Origin: Lineus longissimus
Lineage: Eukaryota > Nemertea > Pilidiophora > Heteronemertea > Lineidae
Assembly: GCF_910592395.1 (NCBI RefSeq)
Contig: NC_088314.1
Location: 15,785,998 to 15,849,997 of the forward strand
Reading direction: 5' to 3'
DNA length: 64,000 bases
Part shown: one piece after another, positions 1 through 11,466 of the stretch
How the letters are laid out: every line of letters starts with the position of its first letter
How positions within the stretch are numbered: position 1 is the first letter of the stretch
Notes under the pieces: generated by a model
What the model saw: the letters and a program-made list of their open reading frames with translations, nothing else
The model's database searches: none
Told to the model about the DNA's origin: nothing
Position numbers and translations under genes: made by a program

Positions 1-1246
1 GCCCCGTGCTGGCCGAACAAAGCTTGGTTCCCGGTCCTGCCAGAGCTCCTGACGGACCACCCTCGCTGTCTGCCGGGTTTGGAACGTCTGTTGTATCACC
101 CGATCGGCCGGGTCTATCATCAAGACCCTTCTTTCTACAGGCTTCACGCCTGGAGACTGTCGGGTTTTTCCTCCGAGAGAGAGGCTTTTCGGAGGACGTT
201 ATCCGTAAAGACGCTCAGCCTCAGAGACAGTCTACCCTTGCTTCATACGACATCAAGTGGGATGTCTTTCGAGACTAGTGTAGGGAGCACGGAGTTTCTC
301 CGGTCGCTCCCTCTCTTTCCAACTTCCTCGACTTCTTGAACTTCTTGTTCTCAGTCTGGAAGTTTTCGGTTCAGGGGTGAAGGGCTATCTCTCTGCCATT
401 TCGGTTACTTTAAAGTTGACCGATTCCTTGCAACCGTCCTGGGATGACGCTGTCTCATTATTGCTTCGCAATATGTCTCTGGAACGTCCCCGTTCCATTC
501 AGCGTACCCCAAATGGGATCTCTCGGTGGTGCTAAGAGCTCTCATGAAATTCCCGTTTGAGCCGATGCACCAGGCAGATTTTAAACATCTGACCTTTAAG
601 ACCTCTTTCTCGTGGTTTTGGCCACGGTGCAGAGACGGTCCTTGCTCCATGCCTTAGCCATTGATAAATTGGCATTTAATGAGTGGGGCGCGGTCCAAGA
701 ATTTGTCCCAGGTTTTCTTGCAAAGAACCAGGCGCCTTACACCTTCATGCGCCCGGTTTTCAGCCCCTTCTTGTCCGCTGCGGTCTTTAGTGATCTCCCG
801 CACAGAACTCTCTGCCTGGTCCGGGCCTTGAAGTTATATTTTGATAAGACCATGGAGCCTGCCGTTCGCCTCGGCAGGAAGCGCCTCTTTGTGTCTCATC
901 GGGAGGGGTTTATTAGGGAGATAGCTGCTGCTACGGTCGCTAGGTGATTAGTGGCCACCATCCGGCTGGCCTATTCTGTGACTCTTTCTCTGACGTTTCT
1001 CCAGAGCATCGCCGTCTGGGCGCCATAACGTCCCACGAGATTCGTGCCATCTCTACTTCTTGGGCCGAGTACAAGGGATTGGCGCTAAAGGAGGTTTTAG
1101 ATGCGGCTACGTGGAGTTCCCACTCCACTTTCTCCCAGTTTTATATGTGCGATTGTTCCGTGTTAACAGCACGTGGTCCAGGTGTTTCCCTGCCTAGTCC
1201 ACTCGTCGAATTTCTCTCTCTCCGCGTGTTTTCTGCCCACCCCCCG
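1..1246 (+). pseudogene. DIRS tyrosine recombinase remnant, first copy
   Basis: The protein is the tyrosine recombinase that resolves or integrates DIRS circles. Three frames must be joined: about 6-278 (core-binding N-terminus), 612-947 (catalytic, RRSLLHAL around the first Arg) and 944-1246 (HEIR box and the FYM tyrosine region). A TAG replaces the Trp before CRE near 277, an indel lies near 600, and a TGA replaces the Trp after ATVAR near 947. The HEIR box is intact here but reads REIR in the second copy. The gene is dead. It aligns along its length with the DIRS-A recombinase. Confidence 0.85.
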
Positions 1247-2512
1247 TGTTTTTACGATGACGAAAGGTGAGATAATTAGGTTTTTACTCACCGAACCGGA
1301 AGTCGATCTGCTGCTATTGGACCTCGCCAGATGGCACCCATTTCCAACCCCAGTAGTCAAGTAGTGACGATCGAACACGGAAGTCCCCTCGGCAAGACAG
1401 CTTCAACGTACACAAGTCACGACATCAGGCGTGGAGCAGGACTATATCCTCTGATTGGTAACACTCTGGATTATACGCCCAGAGGGCAAGATTTTTTAGA
1501 TCAGTGTCGAGTTCGGTAAATTGTGGCGTTAAGCCAATATAAGCAGCACGTAGTGCTTCACACACATAATTGATATATATATAACGGGTTGTTGCATAAT
1601 TACAGAGGGTTAGCCTATCACTAGACCAAACGAAACGATGACGAAGTCAATGCTGGCCTGGTGATACTATTAGTGTCAAAGAGTAGTTCTGGAAATATAT
1701 TCTGCAACAACGGAACGGGACGTAAAAAGGGCGAGACTATTCTCATCTATAATCAGCAGGTGGACGTCCTACAGGCGAGACTCTTAACAGCACTCATCTA
1801 TATACACGCAGCGATCCAGACATCACGGGCGCCATCTATCGACTATATGCTGCAGCAAACCTCGATAAAGCCAGGGTGATACTACTCTCACGAATAGACA
1901 CAGTGTCGGTATCCTAGACAGGACGTTCCAATCAATTCTTGGCCTATGATTCTAACCCCCTCCTCTATGTCAACAACAATCTAAAACAGCCCTCTAATAA
2001 CGGAGGGTAATACATCACACGCATGAAACTATTTCACGTTTCGAAATATAAATCTATTCTCTATGTAACTATTTTTTGGGTTTTATAAATACGTAACGTC
2101 AACGATGTGCTTAAGTTCTGAATTAAACCAACCATAAAAACTACTTACAAAGGTGAGGCCTATTGGACAGAATAGGCCTATCGCGGTCCTTCAAGAAGAC
2201 TACAGTGCCGCAAGGCACCTGTAGCGACCCATTCAAATCCTTTTGAATAAAATTCACATCACGCTCACAAAACAGGACTGCACAAAAAACAGGACAACAC
2301 CAAACGAACACGGCAGTGCAGTAAAAAACGTCTCCTCAACTCCACGAAATATGGTCGACTGGGATTACGCCCAAAAATTAACTCAACCAGAACAAAATAA
2401 TAATATTATTTCAAAGTGCCGGCCCGCCTACCCGACAGGTAGTGCACGCACCGGAACTGCTTACAGCAAGTGAAATGACAAAAAACATGGCGGGGCGGCG
2501 TCCGTAGAAACA
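1247..2512 (+). mobile_element. 1,266-bp solo LTR with CCCCG target duplication
   Basis: The insert starts TGTTTTTACG, ends GTAGAAACA and is flanked by CCCCG on both sides (1242-1246 and 2513-2517). The second copy of the duplication has the unoccupied site near 49,430. TG...CA ends, a short TGTTT/AAACA inverted repeat and a 5-bp target duplication are typical of an LTR. A TATA-like TTTATAAATA at about 2081-2091 and an AATAAA at about 2246 favour plus orientation. No internal coding region is attached, so this is a solo LTR or an LTR-like non-autonomous unit. Family not identified. Confidence 0.8.
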
Positions 2513-2972
2513 CCCCGAGTTAAAAAAAGCGGGGGGGGGGACATAGACATTTGTCCGGGCTGTCATGCCCGCGCATTCGCCCCGTCCGGATGTCTTAGGG
2601 TTAAGCCACCTAGGACTCTTTGGAGTTATCCCGTGTGTCCAATTTTTGGGTTCCCATAATTTGAATCGCAGCATTTCTTGTAATTCCACAGTGTGCCTCT
2701 TGACGAAATGTGCTGAGCATTTACCAAGTGCGCTTTTTTCCACTGCTCTAGGAGGGGTGGGTTCCCCAGTTTGGCTCTTCTTGGTTTTTCTCAAAGGGTC
2801 TTTTGGCCATTAGCCCGAGTTGCCCCCAAGCTTATTTTTCTGTGTTCCCTTGGTCTCACCCGTTGGGTTCTGCTATGCGGCTCTGGAGACAGTTCAATTC
2901 ACTACATGGTAAGTCACCGTCACTCGAGCGCAAGAGTAAGTCCCGTTGCTGAGGGGACAGGCAGGGCGGGTA

Positions 2973-3008
2973 GTCTGACCTGGGTTGGTATGAACTAATA
3001 AAATGACA
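2973..3008 (+). repeat. DIRS-B terminal/ICR inverted-repeat motif, first copy
   Basis: GTCTGACCTGGGTTGGTATG and the following AACTAATAAAATGACA are the reverse complement, with mismatches, of the left DIRS-B end at 43,534-43,571. They resemble the corresponding DIRS-A region (GTATGAACTAACAAAATG). Confidence 0.6.
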
Positions 3009-3030
3009 TTTCCACAGGAAATGGAAATTA

Positions 3031-4358
3031 AATACAAGAACCTACGCATCTTTGGGAAGGTGGACGTATCATCGCGTATGAGGCCCAACACAGGGCGATG
3101 ACTTGATCCCAAACTCACAGAAGATGGTCCCATAAAATCACCAAAGCATCATCTGTACATGGAAACTAAGATGATGGCATTAAAGTAAATAGTATTTAGA
3201 ACAGGACTGGCCCATACATATCCATGGAAACGGCATGCGCCTGAAGAACTATATTTTGGGGAGAACAAAACGGACCTCGCACCCACTGGTTGATAGTGAG
3301 ACCAATAACAATACGACTACCACTATGCAGGGCGCGCAGAGGCATGTTTTCATCTACGACCCGAAGTGAGTCAAAGTCAAATAGAGCTTTTTAAAATATC
3401 AGGTTGTGGTAAATACATGGCTGGGATGGATCAAAATGGAATTAATTCTCAATCTGTGGTCGATTCTAAATCTACAGAGTCAGGCCATCACAGAAATATG
3501 CTTTTTGATAGTATATTTAAGAAAATGTGGTCTCTCTAGTCAGTTTAGAACTTATATTTTGATAAGGCCATATCAATGTACGAGTGACGATTTGACGGAT
3601 ATGCTGTACAGAAGTTATTATTTCTTAGGCAATTGATATTGGAATGTTGTGAAAATTTGTTATGATATTGGTGAGTTCTTCCATACACATAAAAAATTGA
3701 TGAGGATTGACTGGCCCTAGGGGTACTTTTTTTTACCAAAACCTATGTACAGCAATGTGCATGTAATGTATACACAATGTCTAAGAGCACTTGTCGGTAA
3801 CGTCTTCCCTTGAAGATTGCCCGAAGTATCGATCAAAAACTATGGTTGCACCCATTACGTTGTCTTTCACATCACTTGCTTTTCCATGATGACATCAAAG
3901 GTTGTGCCCTTGCTTTAAGTAGCTGACCAAGTAGAGACCACCATCTCACAGATTCTCCACTTCAAGCTGCTTCTTCTCATACCTGCAAACTGTGGTCTGT
4001 TCTTTTCACGAAGTGGCCATGGTCTCTCTTGAACTAATTACGAGGAAATGTGGACAGCTCAAACTCGAATAACTCATCTTGACTACAGTCGTTGTTTTTT
4101 GGAAATAGTCAATAACATGTAAAATAGAAGCCATATTTTCTCAATTGACAGTCACAGTCCTTTTTTGTAAGGGTGTCGACTTTGTCTTTCTTTTTCAATG
4201 AGAATTGAAATGCAAAGTACTCCTCCTTTTTCTGAATAATTTCTTCTTGATGTTTGCAGATTTGCATTCTTTGACAAAGTTACTCAAGTCACAGTATAAG
4301 CATATGTCATCTCATTGTGTTGCTTACTCAGATTATCAAAGTTCAGCAATAGAATCTT
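3031..4358. other. No gene seen (first copy)
   Basis: AT-rich sequence with only short, unsupported frames. I searched it for the missing second exon of the secreted-protein gene at 4,543-4,872 and did not recognise one. Confidence 0.6.
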
Positions 4359-4517
4359 GTGGATATCGGTACACTCTATCATGGGACAGATTTATGGACC
4401 TCGCCAATCCTGTGAATATCGGTACACTCTATCATAGGACAGATTTTCCACCTCGCCAAGCCTTGTGGATATTGGCACACTTTTGATTTATCAGAGGACA
4501 GATTTACCTACCACGCT
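4359..4517. repeat. 53-bp tandem repeat, about three units
   Basis: Units start GTGGATATCGG at 4359, GTGAATATCGG at 4412 and GTGGATATTGG at 4465. The third is diverged. The second copy (51,274) has one unit fewer, which accounts for a 53-bp offset step between the two copies. It lies just downstream of the donor site of the minus-strand exon. Confidence 0.8.
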
Positions 4518-4542
4518 AGTCCTGTGGACTACCCAAACGTAC

Positions 4543-4872
4543 CTGCTCGATGTAACGCTGGTACATTCTGTACTGTCCTCCACGCGACACCTTTCTATAC
4601 GAAAAACATTTGGACTCCGCCGGCCTATAATTAGAGCTGCACTGGCAGGTTTTGCTTCGTTTTCCGAAATTGTACATTACTAAGGTGAGGTCAAGTGCTA
4701 TCAGGCAACTTTTGGCGCATTCTAGGAGCGATCTATCCTGATCTCGCTGAGCAAAATCCGGAAATGCGATCAACTTACTTTGCCCGACTAGAATGAAACT
4801 GTAGTTGATGGATTTCGCCAGCGTTGCAATTAACAGAACAAGTAAGAACACATGGTTTTTTAAGTTGTCCAT
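4543..4872 (-). CDS. Orphan first exon of secreted PAN-like family
   Basis: This exon encodes 110 residues starting MDNLKN. A hydrophobic signal peptide (HVFLLVLLIATLAKS) is followed by a Cys-rich stretch (DRSLLECAKSCL, CNFGKR-type KTCQCSS, a Cys near KCFSYRK). The spacing recalls PAN/apple modules, but the match is by pattern only. The frame runs into a GT donor (GAGCAG then GTACGTTT) in phase 0, exactly as in the intact gene at 13,623-17,083. No matching second exon is visible downstream (lower coordinates), so the locus is probably a fragment or joins an exon I cannot recognise. The exon is open in both copies of the duplication. Confidence 0.6.
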
Positions 4873-5748
4873 CTTAAAAGAATATTACTGTGACCAAACC
4901 TCAGGTCTTTTTTACGCATTCGTTGGGAAAATCCTATACAGCATTTGTATACGATAATTATACCTGAACAATATTAACAATATTCCTGTAAAATTCTTAT
5001 TTAGAATCTTAACTCGAACAAAGACTCGTATCTGGATTTTCGACTTTAGATGGTACACTCTCCGACATGATCTTGTAATCTTGGTTTAAATCTCTTAGCC
5101 GCTAGCATTGCCAGAGCCAAGGTGTCCCTGGTGAAATTAGAATAGTCGTAGCGCTGGCGAAGATGCAGAAGCAAACATACTCTTTGACCTGCTTCACCGC
5201 GATGACAACTACATGAAATACAATACTGGAACCGACTCATACCGCCTGGCTTGTCAGCTTAAGTGAGTTGATTTCAATTTTTTGATTTCGAATAAAATAC
5301 TGGCTGTGCTTCATTAATTTTATGAAAATTGATTGAATTCAGTTGCGTCGGCCTATGTCATTCAATGGTCATGTTTTTAATCTCAAGCAAGCGAAGCGTT
5401 TTTTGAAAACCGTATAAATCTTAGAAACAACTAATTGCGTGATATAATACTTTCTTTGGCGTATGCTTTGATAATTTTGTTTGCTTAAAATTATTTATAT
5501 TTTTTTCAATTTCCGTTTTCTGATCCTCTATAAATGTACACCGAAATATTTTTACCGAATGTCTTTTCAAAAATATTGGCAACATGTCAATATAAAAGAG
5601 TTATCATCACATCACGATATTGTCATATTCCCATTCTATTGCATTCCGCTTAAAGTGTGTTATGACTTGCATTACGACAATCACCATTCTGATGTTGCAG
5701 CCATATATGGGGGTAATGATAAGAAGAATGAAATGGCCAAGGGCCATT
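4873..5748. other. 5' flank of the orphan exon; no gene seen
   Basis: AT-rich. 5,020-5,270 is paralogous to 31,540-31,790, in the flank of the broken locus. The short minus frame at 5,046-5,240 is not conserved as coding there (indels), so I do not call it. AATGGCCAAGGGCCATT at about 5,731-5,748 is a near-perfect palindrome abutting the next repeat element. Confidence 0.5.
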
Positions 5749-6444
5749 GCGCTCACCGTATAGATATTTCGTGGTTAGGGATTCATCCTGGTTAAGAAAC
5801 ATGCTACATGTATAGTATATAGGTCAAACCAAAGTCGATACGACATGTGATGTATCGTTGCTTGGAGTAACTACCATACAAATGTCATCGAAAACCAGTC
5901 ACTAATAAGCGAGATATTGCACTTTTACCCTTTTTTAGTTTTGGCCTCCTGGTTGCCAAGTCGAGAATCAGATCGGATCAAAATTCGCTGTCCGATGTAA
6001 CATGACGTAGGGAGTCATGTGTACCAAATTTCAAGTTCATAGCTTTAGTGGTTAAGAAACATGCCATAGTTACATTCAAACGACCATTTGATCTCTGTGA
6101 CCTTAAAAACTAGGTCATATCAAAAACTCGTATTATATTTGATGTATCCTTACTAGGAGTACCTACCATGAAAATCTTATTGAAAACGGGTCCCTCATAA
6201 GAGAGATATCACACTTTTTAGGTTTCCACTTCTGGCCCCCTGGTGGCCAAGTGAAAAATAAAATCAGACTGAAATTCATTATAAGTGGTCGCCTTACCTG
6301 AGGGGTCCTGTGTACAAAGTTTCAAGTTCATAGCCTTAACGGTTAAGAAACATGCCACTGTTTTTGAAATTGGATACGACGACTACGGACGACGACGGAC
6401 GACGAACACTGCGTTATTGTATAGACTCACATAGACGGTGAGCC
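5749..6444 (-). mobile_element. Small TIR element with internal repeat units (type A)
   Basis: The ends are GCTCACCGTA (about 5751) and GGTGAGCC (about 6437-6444). It contains about two units of a ~290-bp sequence, marked in this orientation by GGTTAAGAAACATGCCA, plus a CGTCGTC-type simple repeat near 6,380-6,410. It is inverted relative to the related element at 10,119-11,466. No protein is encoded, so it is a non-autonomous element or satellite-like repeat. Confidence 0.6.
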
Positions 6445-8361
6445 AAAAAAGCCAGTTTTTTATGGTTAAATATCTCGGTAGTAGACGGACATTTACATTT
6501 TGTATTAATCTCTAAAGGGTTGTTATATAACTAATGATCTAATATCATTACATCATCCTCAATGACTTAATAAAAATGACTTGGGTATCGAAATTCGTAG
6601 AACGCATAACAAATCACTGTATCAGTGATTAACCTTGTTTTACTTTTTTAATTGCCACTCATATAGTCCGTACAAAAGCTTCAGGATTACAAAATAAAAC
6701 ACACAATTTTTTTTTCGAAGTTTAACCATGAGAATGTACCAGTCGTTATCAGATATACATAGAAACGTTATCCGATATACATGATTGGTTGCCATTGACG
6801 TAATGTCAATAAGATGTCTGATGTGAGCTAACGTTTTGCTGAAATGCCATACGTACTATGAGTTAACTTTGTGAATGGCCTTAGAAAATGAAATGCACTT
6901 CTGTCGGTACGATAATATTTGCATCTATCTAAACTGCTCTAAGGTCCCCAAAAACATCCAAATCTGTATTTTGGTGAAAATATTTCGATTTCGATATGAC
7001 AACTTGTACAAAAATATATTTCTATCACGCTACTCGTATTTCCAGGATGTATTATGAGTATCACACAGTGAGGTAAGCAGGTCAACATCATTATTGCAAA
7101 AGGAGTGAAAGCAGCCAATGCGCCTAGATCAAGCCCGTCCTTAATATCAATCACTTGACGAACGGGCCGGGCACTATAATAAAACCCGTCCGTTTCCTGA
7201 ATGCGCGCCAGCGATTTGAAGTAGTACGAACACGCAAATTAGCAATTAAGGAACTGTAGACGTAATAGAGATTTTTACATATATATCCAAATGAACCGAC
7301 GTGTGTTTCGTGGATATGCTATCCCCTACACGTTGATGTCCTAAAAACGACAGGCAAAGGACAGGCAAAGGACCTCACGCTGGTACATTAATGGGTAAAA
7401 ACTTATGTTTACTGATTTAGATGTACAAACTCAGAAAATTGATTGCATACAATATGTGACTAACCACAGTTCCGCCTTAAGGCAAACAACAATATGAAAA
7501 ATGAGAATACAATTGATTTGATAATGATCGATAGCGTTAAATCAATACTGATCAATGTGGCAATTTGTTTGTGTCTGCACACTAGGATCCATAATTTTTG
7601 TTACCTGTAAGATCAAAGTTTGCAAACATTTTGCAACATATTTCTTTGTGTTTTTGTTATACATGTATCTTGGACTTCAGTTATTTCTTAGATCTCATTT
7701 TTGAAGTCTATATACCCTTATTTACATATTATTTACTCAAAAATGACATACCGTAATCCGTCAGTATATAGTCTAATCGGCAAGGTCATATTTAACTGTT
7801 GTGTTCATGGAAGGGGGAAGGGGCAGAACGCAACCTACGGCCGTAAATACGACCCATGGCCAGACACCTTTTCTTGAGGGACAGGATGATCCTCCCTCAC
7901 AAGTAAAGTTAACAATCAAGTACCCTATATGTGTATAGTCTTGGTTGCTGCCTTCGCCAACTTCACGCAGTCGGATAGCGTCACGACAACGAAGCCACCT
8001 CTAAACCAATATATGACACCTCGAAATATACGAAGACTTATGTTCTCCTTATTTTGTGCTAAAACACGATCCAAAACATCACAAGATGGGTTTTACATGT
8101 CTGACTTATCTTCATAGTGAACACAACGTGACGAACATGCGCTGCTGATGCTGAAACTGTCAGTAATGTGACAACATTGAGAGTCAATTCTACCGCAATG
8201 TATATTGTGTTGGGTTATTGTGTTCACAAATTTTATTTCGAGGAAGTGTACTGTAGCCCATCACTTGTATAGCAGGGTCGTTTGTGCACCGTGTATACAC
8301 ATAAATGTCCTTACATCTTGACTAATGAGTCCCGATAGCCTTGAATGTATTATGTCCGGTA
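6445..8361. other. No gene seen; flank paralogous to 32-33.5 kb
   Basis: AT-rich with short frames only. Several stretches, for example near 7,918-8,010, are near-identical to 33,128-33,220. This marks an older duplication of the gene neighbourhood. The short frames are not preserved between these paralogues. Confidence 0.6.
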
Positions 8362-9359
8362 GTCTCTAATGTTTGGAACGGTCCAAATGGAACCACCCAA
8401 AATTAAATGGAACGACCCAAAATCTGCCAAATTGTAATTTTCCGCACGGAATTAGAATCAATTTAGCTTAAAACAGATTGTATATATCCCGATATACATG
8501 CAGGAGGTTTTTTTTCGCCCTCAGACTAGTAATTTTGGAGAAAAAAAACAACCGTTCAGCGTTACCAACTTGGCATTCCACAATCTATACGCAACCACGA
8601 GACCTCGTGCCTAGGAGGCCAATCAATCGACGTCATCGAGCCTTGATTCGGGACAGACCGTTGAAAAACAATGCTCGACTGTATAAATGGGCAGCCATAG
8701 CCTATTTACATTGGTGTATTAGAATCCGGCGGATTACTCAGTTGTTGTAGTTCGTCAATTGTATGGTCAATTGGTGACTGTATTGAATATTTCTCTAGTT
8801 TTGGGATTCAAATCAAGTAAATAGTAGATACATAGCATTTCGGTATCAATACTAGGCACTAACAATCTTTTCAAAGAACTTTTATAGTTTTTCGAGGCGC
8901 ATGAATTGGCGGGAATTTGATGCACAGTCATGGCGTATCCGATGTTCAGATGGACAGGAGTGTTGACATTATGCACTCTCCAAAACATAGGTCAGTAAAC
9001 TCTGCCACGTGTGGATGGAAATAGCCACCTATCGGTGACTTTTGAAACTAAAATACACAGGCATTTGATTACCGTAGGCCTTATGCAATGATCTGGGACG
9101 ATTTTACCTCATACATCTCTCTAAAAATGGCAGTAATGCTGAAAAAAAGCACAGTCTTTATCATAAATTGAACCGCCAATGTCACGTTATCGGCAGTCTG
9201 TCGTTTCAAAGCAGTTATTCTGGTTCATGAACCTGTCTAATTCCAGACGCCTGTGTAATGATATGGGCACGAGGTTGATGGGAGTTTTGCTGGTTCATAT
9301 AGATATTTGGGTCGTTCCATTTGGGTCGTTCCATTTGGAACGTTCCAAACATTAGAGAC
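8362..9359. mobile_element. 998-bp MITE with TA target duplication
   Basis: The ends are GTCTCTAATGTTTGGAACG at the left and its reverse complement at the right, flanked by TA on both sides. The subterminal region repeats the word GGGTCGTTCCATTT in inverted orientation at the two ends. No transposase is present, and the small frames inside are not supported. TA duplication suggests mobilisation by a Tc1/mariner-type transposase (inference). Confidence 0.75.
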
Positions 9360-10118
9360 TACCATTATGTCCAGCCGGTATTTATGTATACGGCTCATTC
9401 CACTATAAACTGAACGGAGAAAGCTGTACATTTGAATGCGACCTATGTACTCAATAGCTGATCAATCTGCGTGGATCACTTATTGGCACGTCTGTCTTTT
9501 TGTTTAGATGTCATATATGGAGCTTGGCCTACTTAGTATGCGCGGTATCTTGGCCCCGACAGTTGAAATTTATATTGGTAAGATTTTCCTCCCATATAAG
9601 CTTATATTTTTTGTCATGCGCACAATACTGTATGCGTTGCATTTGCTTGCCACCACCAGATATCAAAATAGGTCTCTATTCTTCATTATACATGTTGTCG
9701 GGAGCCTTGGGAAATAGACGTATGATCAGTTCCATAGGCAGTCGTCCGCATTCCGTAATGTTGAAAGCTGCATGCCAGTCAGCTGGTACACTGTAATTGG
9801 CTGTCAATAAAAATGTATGCCATTGACAACGACCTGATACAAAATGAATCAGAAGTTGTGCAGGCCTTAGCAAATGTGACCCTCACAGCGGAACCAGGCG
9901 CTTGTCGCACAGAAGATAAGCCTAAATGACACCAAGAGATAATGAAAGAAATCGATGCGCCCATACTTCACAAAAAGCAGACAACAGAGAAATGAACTAA
10001 CTGGCCGTCTCAACCTGCCAAGCTCAGAGCGACATGCGCCTTGTTTTGCTGTGACGGGTCACAAATCTTGTTTGAAGTTGTCAGCATTGTTTGTAAACCA
10101 ACTGCAATCCTTGTTTTT
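9360..10118. other. No gene seen
   Basis: A short stretch near 9,538 resembles 33,570 (GCGCGGTATCTTGG). Overlapping short frames on both strands lack support. Confidence 0.5.
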
Positions 10119-11466
10119 GGCTCACCGGTACGGGGAGTCTAGTCGACATCGCTGTGTCGGGCGTCCGTCGCCGTCGTCGTCGTATCCTATTTAAAAAACA
10201 GTGGCTCGTTTCTTAACCGCTAGGGCTATGGACTCGAAACTTTGTATGCATGACCCCCTAAGTCAGATAACATTTGACACTGAATTCCAGCCCGGTCTGA
10301 TTCTTGACTTGGCCACTAGGGGGTCAAAACCATAAAGAGTGTGATAACACTCTTTATGAAAGCATAAATATGAATACAATGAAAACATAAAGAGTGTGAT
10401 ATCTCACTTATTAGTGATTTGTTTTTGATGAAATTTTTATAGTAGGTACTCCTGCCAAGGATATATCACATTTCATATGTGTTTTTGATCTGATCTACTT
10501 TTCAAGGTAACAGAGGTCAAATGGTGTGAATTGGCCGTCTGTGTGTAACTATGGAACGTTTCTTAACCACTAAAGCTATGAATTTGAAATTTAGTACACG
10601 TGACTCCTAGGTCAGATAACCTGTGACACTGATTTTCGGTCCGGTCTGATTCTTAACTTGGCCATCAGGGGGCAAAAATTTGAATAGTGCCATATCTCGC
10701 TTATTACCAATTCGTTTTTGGTAACAATTTTATGGTAGATACTCTTAGCAAAGATACATCACATATGGTATAAGTTTTTGATTTGGCGTACTCGTCAAGG
10801 TCACATAGGTCAAATGGCGTAAATTGGCAATTGGCGTAACTGTGGCACGTTTCTTAACCCCTAAGGCTATGAACTTGAGACTTTGTACAAAGGACCCCCT
10901 TGGTCAGGTGATCTATGACCCTGAATTTCAGTCCGGTCTGATTCTCGACTTGGCCACCAGGGGGCCAGGGCCAAAAGTGAAAACCTAGAAAGTTTGATAT
11001 CTCGCTTATAAGTAATTCGTTTTCGATAACATTTTTATGGTAGGTTCTCCTGGCAAGGATACAACACATATCATATGAGTTTTTGATTTGACCTTCTTTT
11101 CAAGGTCACAGAGGTCAAATAGCGTAAATTAGTCGTTTGAGTGTAACTATGGAACGTTTCTTAACCACTAAAGCTATGAACTTGAAATTTAGTACACATG
11201 ACTCCCTACGTCATGTTACCTCGGACACCGAATTTCGATCTGATTTGGTACTCAGATTGGCCACCATGAGGCCAAAAATAGAATAGGTAAAAAGTGCAAT
11301 ATCTCGTTTATTAGTGACTTGTTTTTGATGATATTCTTATGGTACTTATTCCAAGCAACGATACATCACATGTCATACCGACTTTGGTTTGACATATATA
11401 CTATACATGTACAATGATTCTTAACCAGGGTGAATTCCAAAGCGCCAAATATCTATACGATGAGCA
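10119..11466 (+). mobile_element. TIR element with four ~300-bp internal units (type B)
   Basis: It starts GGCTCACCGG, followed by a CGTCGTCGTCGT tract near 10,165-10,183, and ends ATACGATGAGC. Between lie repeated units beginning CGTTTCTTAACC near 10,206, 10,558, 10,848 and 11,154, with a terminal partial near 11,417. Each unit has a shared block around GGTCTGATTCT and CTTGGCCA. It is the same family as 5,749-6,444 in inverse orientation. Frames inside follow the repeats and are not genes. Confidence 0.65.

Larger units (their letters stand above)
1..3030 (+). mobile_element. 3' part of DIRS-B, first copy (cut by window start)
   Basis: This is the tail of the DIRS-like element seen more fully at 43,534-49,945. 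It starts within the overlap of the RT-RNase H tail and the tyrosine recombinase, and ends near 3,008-3,030 at an inverted-repeat motif (GTCTGACC...AAAATGACA). A 1,266-bp solo LTR splits it at 1,247-2,512. After the insertion it continues with a G-rich tract and the 3' non-coding part. Confidence 0.85.

Noticed and set aside
8478-8750. 90-codon Arg-rich frame
   Set aside because: Lies inside the MITE and has no domain pattern.
10854-11069. 71-codon minus frame
   Set aside because: Follows the ~300-bp repeat unit of the type B element.
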